DNA of 17,123 nt. It comes from Calidifonticultor sp964387355 (GTDB taxonomy: Bacteria; Actinomycetota; Humimicrobiia; Humimicrobiales; Humimicrobiaceae). The position numbers and the translations under genes were made by a program. Below are positions 1-7,944 of this stretch, piece after piece (the first letter of the stretch is position 1; each line of letters starts with the position of its first letter). The stretch covers positions 1-17,123 of the forward strand of contig CAYLWJ010000154.1 of assembly GCA_964387355.1 (NCBI GenBank). Direction: 5' to 3'. The notes under the pieces were generated by a model. It saw only the letters and a program-made list of their open reading frames with translations. It was not told where the DNA came from and did no database searches.

Positions 1-1647
1 CCTTACAAAAATACTTCCTTTATCACTCATTAAATTTCTTGCAAGCCTTAATCTATTTTCTAAAATACTTATCCATGTGGAATCTTTATATTTTACATTG
101 TAAAGATAGTCTGCATTCTGTTCTTTATTAAATGGCGGATCTATATATATTGTTTGAATTTTTTCTTTATATTTATTCAAAAGCAAATTTAAAGCCTGCC
201 AGTTTTCACTTTTAATAAGTAGCCCATCAAGAATATCATCCAAATCATTATTTTGTGTAAGATTTTCAAGCAGACTTTCTTTAAACTCTTGTGAAAAATA
301 TTTTGTATCAATAGGCAATTTCTTATATTCAATTCCTGTTAAATCCTGTTTTAAAATCAAATCCTTTTCATTTTTTATTTCCCCAAAGCCAAGCTCCTGC
401 CATTCTTTTATCTGATTTTCATTGTTTAAAATCTCGCTTATTATTATCTTTAAAAAACTTTCACCTGCATATTCTTTAATCTTATCAATAGTTATTACAT
501 ACTCTGTGCTTAATACAAATTTCTTTTTTTCCCATAATTTTTTCTGAAAATCTTCAATCTGAGAGAGAAAACCAATAATTGTATCTCCAATTTCTTTTAC
601 TACTTTTGCTCTTGTTATATGCTTGTCTAAATATTTCTCAAGTGAAAGAGTTTGGATATCTAAAACTTCGGATTTAATAAAATAATCTAACTGCTCAGTT
701 AAAAATTTTCTAAGGTCTTTATGAATAAAGTAATCCTTTGTGTTTTTTGCTGTAAATCTATTAAGTTGATACAAAAGATAACTTTTATCGTTTTTCTTTT
801 CTGACAATAAAGTATTTATTTCAGTTTTATCTATTCCTCTTAAGATTTCTTCATAACTTTTTTGATTTATCTTTTCTTGTTTTGCGGTATTACTTCCACC
901 TTCGACATCGTAAAATTTTATTTCATCATCTGTTAGCTCCCTGAATTGGAACCTGATTACTATAGTTTTATTATCAATCTCTAGAGGTTTTTCATCATCG
1001 AGGATAAAAAATCTTTCCTTTGTTGCCTTATTTGAGCCAAGCTCTTCTTTTGCTTCAGTTACACGAAAAGTAACTTTATAACCAGCAATATTAAAAGTGT
1101 AATCTCTAAAAAGAAGCCCTGTTTTTATATAATATTGACCATTATTTGCCCAGTAAAGTTTTACTTCTTCACCATTATAAGGAATTGCATATTTATGTCC
1201 TTTTATTGAATAACGGTATTGCGGGATAAAATCACCTTGTTCATAGTAGCGTGAGAAAAAGTTATAAAGGTCATTAAAAACAAAATTTTTTACTTCATCA
1301 ATATTTTGTGCTTCTTCCTTTTGCTCCAACACCGAAATAAATGTTTTACCAAGCGGTGTATTTTTAAATTCTTCTTTAAGTTCGCCTGCTGGAGTAAAAG
1401 CCTGCTGACCTAATTCTTGAATAACTTTTTGCTTTACTTCTTCAAACCTTTCATTTATATTTATCAATGTTTCATTTCTATATTTTGCAAAAGCATATTC
1501 AACCTTATTTTGCAGTTCTTTTTCTATAAAGTTTTTAATCTTTTCTCTTTTAAAGTTTAAAATCCTATATATCCCAAAATCAAGATCAGACATTTCAAAC
1601 TGAAATAGATTTTTAAGTAAATCTTGAAACTTCTGAATATCATTCAT
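1..1647 (-). CDS. Type III-like adenine-specific DNA methyltransferase (Mod), C-terminus cut by window edge
   Basis: The reading frame is open from ATG at 1647 to the left edge: 549 codons with no stop, so the gene continues outside. An AGAGG Shine-Dalgarno sits 6 nt before the ATG. Residues 503-507 read DPPFN, a variant of the DPPY catalytic motif IV of amino-methyltransferases, preceded by TIYI and followed by an ENRLRLARNLM helix and a DKGSIFV strand, as in beta-class (type III Mod-like) N6-adenine enzymes, where motif IV comes before the AdoMet motif. The roughly 480-residue N-terminal extension (opening with FEMSDLDFGIYRILNFKR) is typical of long Mod-like proteins of about 900-1000 residues. 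The AdoMet-binding and target-recognition parts and any restriction subunit would lie left of the window. The role is probably restriction-modification or phage defence; an orphan methyltransferase is possible. Confidence 0.85.
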   Translation of the reverse strand, partial: MNDIQKFQDLLKNLFQFEMSDLDFGIYRILNFKREKIKNFIEKELQNKVEYAFAKYRNETLININERFEEVKQKVIQELGQQAFTPAGELKEEFKNTPLGKTFISVLEQKEEAQNIDEVKNFVFNDLYNFFSRYYEQGDFIPQYRYSIKGHKYAIPYNGEEVKLYWANNGQYYIKTGLLFRDYTFNIAGYKVTFRVTEAKEELGSNKATKERFFILDDEKPLEIDNKTIVIRFQFRELTDDEIKFYDVEGGSNTAKQEKINQKSYEEILRGIDKTEINTLLSEKKNDKSYLLYQLNRFTAKNTKDYFIHKDLRKFLTEQLDYFIKSEVLDIQTLSLEKYLDKHITRAKVVKEIGDTIIGFLSQIEDFQKKLWEKKKFVLSTEYVITIDKIKEYAGESFLKIIISEILNNENQIKEWQELGFGEIKNEKDLILKQDLTGIEYKKLPIDTKYFSQEFKESLLENLTQNNDLDDILDGLLIKSENWQALNLLLNKYKEKIQTIYIDPPFNKEQNADYLYNVKYKDSTWISILENRLRLARNLMSDKGSIFVR

Positions 1648-1768
1648 TAGTGCCTCTTTTGATTAATGAAATTATAATAAATCAGTGCTAATAAAAATAT
1701 TTTACCATAATCTTTTTAAAATTATTAAGGGTAATTATTAGTTATAGTTTTAATATCTAGTAGTTTAT

Positions 1769-1788
1769 TTTAAAAAAATTTAAAAAAA
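1769..1788. repeat. 10-bp tandem duplication in methyltransferase/macrodomain spacer
   Basis: The unit TTTAAAAAAA occurs twice head to tail. It is low in complexity, so chance is plausible, but it fits the pattern of duplications seen in other spacers here. A second direct repeat, GTTAGTATTT, occurs at 1815-1824 and 1835-1844, the latter covering the macrodomain stop codon. I see no clear terminator in this 188-bp spacer. Confidence 0.5.
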
Positions 1789-1835
1789 GAGATAATGGCA
1801 GGATAAAAATTCTGGTTAGTATTTGCATGTTATAG

Positions 1836-2360
1836 TTAGTATTTACTTGCAACAGCTTCATAAACTTCATAGTCTTTTTGGCTGAATAATACCATACGAA
1901 CAAGTTCAATCTCAGGGTTTTCTTTTAAAAATTCACATATTGTTTTGATGGCAATTTCAGAAGCTTCTTCTACAGGGTATCCAAATATTCCTGTACTTAT
2001 TGAAGGAAATGATATACTTTTAAGTTTATTTTGCTTTGCAACCAAAAGGCTGTTTTTATAACATTTTTCAAGATTCACTTTATCCATTTCACTACCGCTG
2101 TAAACTGGTCCAACTGTGTGTATTACATATTTTGCTTTTAAATTGTATCCTTTTGTAATTTTAGCTTCACCAGTTTTACAGCCCCCTAACTTTTTGCATT
2201 CTTCTGCGAGCTCTGGTCCTGCTGCTCTGTGAATTGCACCGCTAACTCCACCGCCAGGGCTTAAATATTGATTTGCAGAATTTACAATAGCATCAGTATC
2301 CTGCTTTGTTATATCATCTTTTATAATCTCTAATTTTGATTTTCCAATAATTTTAATCAT
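1836..2360 (-). CDS. Macrodomain protein (ADP-ribose / O-acetyl-ADP-ribose hydrolase type)
   Basis: The 174-residue protein is a single macrodomain, close in length to E. coli YmdB (177). It shows the family hallmarks: DAIVNSAN near residues 23-30, with the Asn that contacts the distal ribose; a GGGVSGAIHRAAG loop; VIHTVGP; and the phosphate loop SISTGIFGYP. Such enzymes remove ADP-ribose from proteins or nucleic acids, or deacetylate O-acetyl-ADP-ribose in the cytosol. No ADP-ribosyltransferase (DarT-like) partner is visible beside it. It precedes the methyltransferase gene on the same strand with a 188-bp spacer, so co-transcription is possible but not shown. ATG at 2360 is the only sensible start; the upstream GGGC is a weak Shine-Dalgarno. 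Fold assignment is secure; substrate is unknown. Confidence 0.92.
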   Translation of the reverse strand: MIKIIGKSKLEIIKDDITKQDTDAIVNSANQYLSPGGGVSGAIHRAAGPELAEECKKLGGCKTGEAKITKGYNLKAKYVIHTVGPVYSGSEMDKVNLEKCYKNSLLVAKQNKLKSISFPSISTGIFGYPVEEASEIAIKTICEFLKENPEIELVRMVLFSQKDYEVYEAVASKY

Positions 2361-2428
2361 TTGAATGCCCTATACAAAAATTTTTTATAAAGGCTTTTTA
2401 TTAAAGTTATTTTAACTTAAATTATTTT

Positions 2429-2459
2429 ATTATACAATGTTTTAAAAAATGTTTATCAA
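2429..2459 (-). promoter_or_regulatory. Possible promoter for the macrodomain gene
   Basis: On the minus strand, TTGATA (2454-2459) is followed after 19 bp by a perfect TATAAT (2429-2434). The spacer is longer than optimal and the region is AT-rich, so this is only a candidate. It would start transcription about 60 nt before the macrodomain ATG. Confidence 0.35.
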
Positions 2460-2498
2460 TTAGGTATTTAATTTTAAACTAAATTATTAGTTATTGTT

Positions 2499-2521
2499 AA
2501 TAATATTTACGAATAATATTT
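2499..2521. repeat. 13-bp period direct repeat upstream of the diguanylate cyclase
   Basis: AATAATATTT occurs at 2499-2508 and again at 2512-2521, separated by ACG, giving a 13-bp period. It lies 38-60 bp before the plus-strand ATG, in promoter position, and each half contains the palindrome AATATT. It could bind a regulator or be a slippage duplication. Confidence 0.5.
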
Positions 2522-2558
2522 TAATACTTGAATAGTGAAATTTTATTAATAATTAACA

Positions 2559-4904
2559 ATGAAACCTTACATAACAATTCTTATCATTAATTTAATAACA
2601 GCTATAATTATTTGCGCTTTCACTTTTATTCGCCGTAAAGTTACTGGGGCAAAGGGTATGTTTTTTCTCATGCTAGCAGTCTGCATTTATTCTCTAGGAT
2701 ACTTATTTGAAATATTGTCAACTGAACTCTCAACTAAAATAATCTGGTATAACATTGAATATTTTGGTATCCCAATTATACCGTTTTTTTGGTTTCTATT
2801 TGCTCTGCAGTATGCTGACTATGAGTGGCTATTTCAGAGAAGAAAAATCTTAATTTTTGCTATAATTCCTGTAATTACAATTATTATGGCTTGGACCAAT
2901 AAATATCATGGATTTATGATTAAAATACAAGGCGTCGCTTCTAGTGGTGAAGTTCCTGAGATATTAAAAATAAATGGACCCTGGTATTGGATAAATGTTT
3001 CTTATTCATATTTGCTTTTTACAATAGGCGTAATTATTTTATTAAGAAGTATATTTAATTTACCCACATTATATTTTAAACAAGGGCTAATTTTAATAGT
3101 AGGTGCTTTAATTCCAGTGTTTGGCAGCTTGCTGTACATATTTAAATTAACCCCAATCAAATCTTTTGATTTTATCCCAATCTCCTATACTATTTCAGGG
3201 GTTATGCTTACTTGGTGTCTTTTTAGGCTTAAAATTTTTCAAATTATACCAATTGTAAGGGACAAGATATTCGACAATATGGAGGACGGATTTCTAGTAA
3301 TTGATACTGATGGTAAAATTATTGATGCAAATAAATACTGCCAAAAATTATTTGATTTTAATATCAAATCTGTGATTGGATACGATTTTATAAAATTTTT
3401 TAACGACAAAAGCTCTATTGTTAATTTTTATTCATCAGCAACTAATAATAATTTTAACAAATTAATTAAAAATAATGCTAAAACAAATGTTTTATATAAT
3501 AATAATACCAATATTATTACTACTGCTACTGCTACTACCACCACTAATAATATTAGCGCTTATAAAGATACTAAAACTAAAGTTTCACTAAATAAAAATA
3601 ATTATTTAGTGTTTCTTAATGAAAAATTTTTACCATTAAAAATATTAACAAAGCAAGAAATTTTAATAAATTTTAAAAATAATATTTTAATAATTAATAA
3701 TATAAAAGATGAAAAAAAAGATGAGATAAATAATAGTAACAATAATTATTATGATAATGGTGATAAAGGTAAAAACACAAAAATATTTTCTATTAAAACA
3801 ATAGAAATCAAGAAAAATAAAAATATTACAGCTGGCTATTTGCTTGTATTTCATGATATTACAGAAAGTAAATCCTCAGAGAAAAAATTATTTGAATCTA
3901 TACAAAAAATGGAGAATATAAATAAATTAATTTATGAATTAAATACTGCCACAGAAGATTTTGAAATTTATCTAAAAACTTTTAAGATTTTTTGCACAAC
4001 TATTGGTTTTAACTACTGCAGTTTTTTTATTTACAATTCAGGAATATTAGAAAATAAATTTAATTATCCACTAGATTCAGAATCCGATTTAGTTTTAAAA
4101 TTAAACAATATTTATAAAAATAATTTGTTTTATGATGAATTTATTTTAAAAAAATATAAAAGTGACAAAATTTCAGTTGTAAATATATATGAAAATAATG
4201 AATTAAAAAAAATTATAAGTGGAATAATTCCCGATAACGATATTTTAAGTTTAAGCATCCTCTCTATCCCAATTAAAAATATAGGTATATTCTTATTATT
4301 CACAACTGACCCCAAAATAATAAATGATGAAAATTTAAAAATTTGTAAACTAATTGCTGATAATAGTATTGAAGCACTTAAGAGAATATTGCTGCAAATA
4401 TCTTTAAAAGAGCAAGCCGAAATTGATCCCCTTACTGGAATTTATAATAGAAGATACTTTGATAGTTATATTGGAAGAGAAGTGCAAAGATCAAAAAAAT
4501 ATAAATATCCAATTACTTTTATAATTATTGATGTTGATAGGTTTAAAGAAGTAAATGATAAATATGGGCATCAAGTTGGAGATATGATTCTAAAAGGAGT
4601 GGGTTCTATATTAAAAGGTCAAACCAGAAAGATTGATACTGTTGTTAGGTATGGGGGAGATGAATTTTTAATTATTTTACCTGATGTCAGCAATGAAAAT
4701 ATAGAAGGATTTATAAATCGCATTAAAACTGCTGTTATACAATGGAATAATCAAGTCAAACTATTAGATTTTAATATTGATTTATCAATGGGCATTGCTA
4801 GTTGGAGACCCGAAGAAAATATTTCAATTGAAAAAGTATTAAATGATGCAGATATTGCAATGTATGCTCAAAAAAGAGAAAAAAATCAAAGAAATAAAAC
4901 TTAA
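2559..4904 (+). CDS. Membrane-anchored diguanylate cyclase: 7TM sensor, PAS, GAF-like region, GGDEF
   Basis: The 781-residue protein makes cyclic di-GMP from two GTP. Residues 1-225 hold about seven hydrophobic segments resembling the 7TM sensor found at the N-terminus of some histidine kinases and cyclases. A PAS domain starts near 238 (NMEDGFLVIDTDGKIIDAN) and finishes near 426-440 (GYLLVFHDITES); roughly 120 residues of Asn/Thr/Lys-rich sequence interrupt it. Residues 450-615 look GAF-like by position and hydrophobic pattern only. The GGDEF domain spans about 620-778, beginning DPLTGIYNRRYFD, with intact GGDEF at 699-703 and an inhibitory RxxD I-site (R690-D693) exactly five residues earlier, so it should be active and product-inhibited. 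There is no EAL domain. No clear Shine-Dalgarno precedes the ATG. It is the only plus-strand gene and converges on rnfB. The signal sensed is unknown. Confidence 0.92.
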   Translation: MKPYITILIINLITAIIICAFTFIRRKVTGAKGMFFLMLAVCIYSLGYLFEILSTELSTKIIWYNIEYFGIPIIPFFWFLFALQYADYEWLFQRRKILIFAIIPVITIIMAWTNKYHGFMIKIQGVASSGEVPEILKINGPWYWINVSYSYLLFTIGVIILLRSIFNLPTLYFKQGLILIVGALIPVFGSLLYIFKLTPIKSFDFIPISYTISGVMLTWCLFRLKIFQIIPIVRDKIFDNMEDGFLVIDTDGKIIDANKYCQKLFDFNIKSVIGYDFIKFFNDKSSIVNFYSSATNNNFNKLIKNNAKTNVLYNNNTNIITTATATTTTNNISAYKDTKTKVSLNKNNYLVFLNEKFLPLKILTKQEILINFKNNILIINNIKDEKKDEINNSNNNYYDNGDKGKNTKIFSIKTIEIKKNKNITAGYLLVFHDITESKSSEKKLFESIQKMENINKLIYELNTATEDFEIYLKTFKIFCTTIGFNYCSFFIYNSGILENKFNYPLDSESDLVLKLNNIYKNNLFYDEFILKKYKSDKISVVNIYENNELKKIISGIIPDNDILSLSILSIPIKNIGIFLLFTTDPKIINDENLKICKLIADNSIEALKRILLQISLKEQAEIDPLTGIYNRRYFDSYIGREVQRSKKYKYPITFIIIDVDRFKEVNDKYGHQVGDMILKGVGSILKGQTRKIDTVVRYGGDEFLIILPDVSNENIEGFINRIKTAVIQWNNQVKLLDFNIDLSMGIASWRPEENISIEKVLNDADIAMYAQKREKNQRNKT
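3519..3545 (+). repeat. In-frame trinucleotide repeat (ACT/GCT/ACC) in the PAS insertion
   Basis: Nine consecutive ACT/GCT/ACC codons encode residues 321-329 (TTATATTTT). The tract sits inside the Asn-rich stretch that splits the PAS domain. Because it changes in steps of three, length variation would not disrupt the frame. Confidence 0.8.
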
Positions 4905-4963
4905 AATTTTATAGCGTTTAATTCCTAATAGTTTTTAATTTTTATAGGTTTTTAATTTTTTAT

Positions 4964-5122
4964 ATTTAATCTAATATCTAATACCTAATTTAGTTCTTGC
5001 TGAATAATTAAATAAAATTTAAAGACTTAAAAAAATTTGTGCTAAATTAATTAAAATTTTTTACAAAATAACGAATTATTTAGCAAGAACTAATTTAATC
5101 TTTAATATTTAATACTTAATAT
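4964..5122. repeat. Inverted repeat flanked by 7-bp periodic arrays in the convergent spacer
   Basis: Arms at 4990-5009 and 5074-5093 match over 20 positions except one (5002 with 5081, a G-U pair in RNA), separated by 64 nt. The core TTAGTTCTTGCT is 12 nt and perfect. Outside the left arm are 7-mers CTAATAT (4971), CTAATAC (4978) and CTAATTT (4985). Outside the right arm, 5091-5118 repeats a seven-base ATNNTTA-like unit. It lies between the ends of the plus-strand cyclase gene and the minus-strand rnfB, where a bidirectional terminator would be expected, but the loop is long and there is no G+C-rich stem or clean T-run. A MITE-like or decayed mobile element is the alternative. Confidence 0.6.
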
Positions 5123-5123
5123 C

Positions 5124-5951
5124 TTATTTCTTAAAAATTCCTGAAAGTTTGACAATTTTTCCTTTAGGGCATTCTTTTATACATAACCCACAACCATTAC
5201 ACTTTGATAAATCAAATTCAGGCAAAGCTTTTTCTTTATTCCAAGTTATTGCACCTGTAGGACAAATTTTATAACATTTTCTGCAACCAATACAACCAGA
5301 ATCGCATTTTTCCCTACCAGGAATATCTTTTGCATCCTGATAACTGCATAAAAATACAACAGGTGCATTAGCAGGTATAAGACTAATAATATTTCTTGGA
5401 CATGCCTTCACACAAAGTCCACAGCCTGTACACTTGTCAGGATTAATTACTGCAATATTTTTATTTACATCAATACTTATAGCATTAGATGGACAAACAT
5501 TAATACAATCACCTAAACCTAAACAACTATAAGGACATCTTTTAAATCCTTTAAGTATTCTTGATGCAGCTTTACAACTTTTAACACCTAAATAAGAACC
5601 TAAATTTTCACAATTTCCAGAGCACGCAACAACTGCTTTTTTATTTAATGACTCTTTATCTACTTTAATATTTAATTCATTTTCTAGTCCTGCAAGGAGT
5701 GAGTCATCTTGCAGCACTGTAGCGCAAGTACTACTGAAAAATACTTTTGGATCTTTAGACAATGCTTGTGCATATGCGAAACAGCCAGGATATCCACATG
5801 CGCCGCAATTCATTCCAGGCAGATTTGTACTTATTTGTTCAGCTTTTTTTAAAGTCAGGGGTTCTTTAGGCAAGAATCTATTAACAAGAGTTATTAAAAC
5901 TCCACATAATATTCCAATTGCTGTTAATATTAAAATAATAATCCAGTTCAT
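5124..5951 (-). CDS. rnfB: Rnf complex iron-sulfur subunit RnfB
   Basis: This is the 275-residue ferredoxin-accepting subunit of the Rnf ferredoxin:NAD+ oxidoreductase, facing the cytoplasm. One N-terminal hydrophobic anchor (about 4-25) is followed by the 4Fe-4S domain MNCGACGYPGC (C49, C52, C57, C76). A cysteine-rich stretch follows (C110, C114, C126, C139, C143, C149, C153), then ferredoxin motifs at C174/177/180/184, C220/223/226/230 and C251/254/257/261, giving capacity for several clusters in an electron wire from ferredoxin. Length is normal for the family. A strong GGAGG Shine-Dalgarno precedes the ATG. It starts 17 nt after the rnfA stop and is the last gene of the rnfCDGEAB run, converging on the cyclase gene. 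Confidence 0.97.
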   Translation of the reverse strand: MNWIIILILTAIGILCGVLITLVNRFLPKEPLTLKKAEQISTNLPGMNCGACGYPGCFAYAQALSKDPKVFFSSTCATVLQDDSLLAGLENELNIKVDKESLNKKAVVACSGNCENLGSYLGVKSCKAASRILKGFKRCPYSCLGLGDCINVCPSNAISIDVNKNIAVINPDKCTGCGLCVKACPRNIISLIPANAPVVFLCSYQDAKDIPGREKCDSGCIGCRKCYKICPTGAITWNKEKALPEFDLSKCNGCGLCIKECPKGKIVKLSGIFKK

Positions 5952-5968
5952 AATCCTCCATACTAATA

Positions 5969-6553
5969 CTATAATAAACCACTGAAACCCATAAAAGCCA
6001 AAGCAAGAAGAGCCGCTGTAATAAAAGCAATTGGCAGGCCTCTAATTGATCTTGGACTGTCAGCAAGTTCCAGCCTTTCTCTAATTCCAGACATTATAAT
6101 AAGCATTAAAGTAAAACCAAGTCCACCACCAAGTGCGCTTACAACACTTTGAAGTATTGAATAATTATTATTAGCATTAATTAAAGTAATTCCTAAAACA
6201 GCACAATTTGTGGTTATCAATGGTAAATAAATTCCTAATGCATTATAAAGAGTTAAATTTGTTCTTTTAATAGTCAATTCTACAATCTGAACCAAAGAAG
6301 CAATAACTAATATATATATAATTATATTCATAAAGCCAACATCAAAAGGAACTAGAATATAATTATAAATAATAGAAGTTGCAAGGGAAGCTAAAACCAT
6401 TACTAAAGTAACTGCTGCACCCATACTTAAAGCATTTGACAACTTCTTTGATACACCAAAAAACGGACATAACCCTAAAAATTTTGTAAGAATAAGGTTA
6501 TTTATTATAACCATACCAATAAAAATTGTTATTAAACTTGCACTATTACTCAT
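5969..6553 (-). CDS. rnfA: Rnf complex membrane subunit RnfA
   Basis: The 194-residue integral membrane protein has about six helices and is paired with RnfE in the core of the Rnf pump. It carries the conserved half-membrane loops LGLCPFFGVSKKLSNALSMG (Cys29) and TTNCAVLGI (Cys117). In the Rnf/Nqr family the equivalent cysteines of the two homologous subunits hold an intramembrane iron-sulfur centre that carries electrons across the membrane. Length matches the family. The ATG overlaps the rnfE stop by 8 bp (ATGAGTAA), so translation is probably coupled; rnfB follows 17 nt later. Confidence 0.97.
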   Translation of the reverse strand: MSNSASLITIFIGMVIINNLILTKFLGLCPFFGVSKKLSNALSMGAAVTLVMVLASLATSIIYNYILVPFDVGFMNIIIYILVIASLVQIVELTIKRTNLTLYNALGIYLPLITTNCAVLGITLINANNNYSILQSVVSALGGGLGFTLMLIIMSGIRERLELADSPRSIRGLPIAFITAALLALAFMGFSGLL

Positions 6554-7199
6554 TTTTTAACACCCCTAACCATCTAAATAAAGCAAGCAATAATCCTAAG
6601 ATTAAAAAGGCACCTGGAGGCATTATAAAAAACGACATTGGGAAATCTTTTAAAACAGGTATTGAGAAAAATTTAAACCCAAAAACTGTAAGACTACCAG
6701 TCCCTAATATTTCTCTAAAAAACGAAACAATAAATAAAGATATTGTAAACCCTATACCAATACCTAAAGCATCAGCAATAGAGTACAGTACAGAATTTTT
6801 AGAAGCAAATGCCTCAGCTCTTCCAAGTATAATGCAATTAACTACTATTAAAGCTAAATAAATACCAAGTGATTCATAAAGAGGCGGTATATATGCTTCA
6901 AATACAAGACTTAAAATAGTAACAAAAGTAGCAATAACTACAATGAAAACAGGAATTCTAACAATTTGAGGTGTTACTTTTCTTATAATTGAAATTATAA
7001 TATTTGAACCCAATAATACAAAAATAACCCCAATGCCCATACCAAGCGCATTATCAATTGAACTTGTAACAGCAAGTGTTGGACAAAGCCCTAAAACTAA
7101 AACAAAAACAGGATTAGTAACAACTATACCCTTAGCAAATTCTATCCAAAACTTTTTAATTGGACTTATTTGTCTAGATAAAATTTCATTTTTATCCAT
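6546..7199 (-). CDS. rnfE: Rnf complex membrane subunit RnfE
   Basis: The 217-residue membrane protein is homologous to RnfA and forms with it the intramembrane electron path of the Rnf pump. Conserved features are the amphipathic N-terminus, NPVFVLVLGLCPTLAVTSS (Cys39), and VVNCIILGRAEAFAS (Cys122), the cysteines expected to share the iron-sulfur centre with RnfA. The C-terminal region has the usual FREILGTGSL motif. It overlaps rnfA by 8 bp. It starts 65 nt downstream of the rnfG stop with only a weak AGAG-like Shine-Dalgarno. Confidence 0.97.
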   Translation of the reverse strand: MDKNEILSRQISPIKKFWIEFAKGIVVTNPVFVLVLGLCPTLAVTSSIDNALGMGIGVIFVLLGSNIIISIIRKVTPQIVRIPVFIVVIATFVTILSLVFEAYIPPLYESLGIYLALIVVNCIILGRAEAFASKNSVLYSIADALGIGIGFTISLFIVSFFREILGTGSLTVFGFKFFSIPVLKDFPMSFFIMPPGAFLILGLLLALFRWLGVLKNE

Positions 7200-7253
7200 A
7201 ATTAACTCTAATTACTATATTTATTAAAACAATTACTATATTAGAACTAAATT

Positions 7254-7279
7254 AATTATTATCTTTAATTATTATCTTT
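7254..7279. repeat. Perfect 13-bp tandem duplication spanning the rnfG stop codon
   Basis: The unit AATTATTATCTTT occurs twice with no gap (7254-7266 and 7267-7279). The rnfG stop codon (7265-7267) lies at the junction, so one copy is inside the coding end and the other in the spacer. Confidence 0.85.
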
Positions 7280-7834
7280 TTTAATTAATTCGATTTTTAG
7301 TTCAAGCTCATTTCTAACAGCATCGACAACTGCTTTTGAACTAATCGTAGCACCAGTAATAGCATCTATCTTTCCACCATTTTTGCTTAAATTAATGTCA
7401 TTTAATGACAAACCTTTAAATTGATCTTTAAAAGAGCTTTCAGTAATTTTAGTCCCTAAACCTGGGGTCTCTGTATTTGAAATAATATCTATTGACTTTA
7501 TTATAAAATCTTTGTCAATACCAACTATAATATTAATATCTCCACCATAACCCTTCCCCTTTGCAGTAAAAGCGTATCCAATTTTATTACCGTTAGAATA
7601 AATCTCATAATAATTATTCTTATTGAACTTATAATCTTGCATATCTGGAAATATTGCCTTTAATTGCTCAATTATTTGAGCATCTCTTTCAGAAGCAATT
7701 TTTTGTTTGGTTACTGTACTTATAAACAACAGTAAACTAACAGATACAAACACGATTATGCTTAAAAAAATTAAGGGATAAAATTTTGCTTGAATAATAT
7801 TTTTAGGTTTTAAGTTTTTATCTTTAGTTGACAT
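7265..7834 (-). CDS. rnfG: Rnf complex FMN-carrying subunit RnfG
   Basis: The 189-residue protein has one N-terminal membrane anchor (about 20-42) and an FMN-binding domain on the far side of the membrane. The flavinylation motif D157-A-I-T-G-A-T163 is canonical (DxxTGAT), so Thr163 should carry covalent FMN placed there by ApbE. The family signature TETPGLGTKI is at 121-130. RnfG passes electrons between RnfD and the membrane core. A GAGGG Shine-Dalgarno precedes the ATG. The gene ends inside a 13-bp tandem duplication, with a 65-nt spacer to rnfE and a repeat-rich 110-nt spacer after rnfD. Confidence 0.97.
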   Translation of the reverse strand: MSTKDKNLKPKNIIQAKFYPLIFLSIIVFVSVSLLLFISTVTKQKIASERDAQIIEQLKAIFPDMQDYKFNKNNYYEIYSNGNKIGYAFTAKGKGYGGDINIIVGIDKDFIIKSIDIISNTETPGLGTKITESSFKDQFKGLSLNDINLSKNGGKIDAITGATISSKAVVDAVRNELELKIELIKKDNN

Positions 7835-7905
7835 TAGATTTTTCCCTCTATATTCTCTTATATCTTTTACTATATTTTTACCTATATATTTTCAATTACC
7901 TATCA

Positions 7906-7933
7906 CTATATCTTTCGCTATATCTTTTGCTAT
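7906..7933. repeat. 12-bp tandem repeat in the rnfD-rnfG spacer
   Basis: CTATATCTTTCG (7906-7917) is followed directly by CTATATCTTTTG (7918-7929) and a partial CTAT. The rest of the 110-bp spacer (7835-7905) holds looser copies such as CTTATATCTTTTA and CTATATATTTT, so the whole spacer looks like a degenerate array of an 11-12 bp unit. Confidence 0.7.
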
Positions 7934-7944
7934 TTTTAAAATAG

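Noticed and set aside
1836..2360. Macrodomain protein as a DarG antitoxin
   Set aside because: It is a single YmdB-length domain without the DarG C-terminal part, and no DarT-like toxin frame adjoins it.
6526..6861. Plus-strand open frame opposite rnfE
   Set aside because: It lies wholly antisense to a well-conserved gene, has a Pro/Asn/Lys-rich composition without family motifs and no ribosome-binding site; it is a shadow frame.
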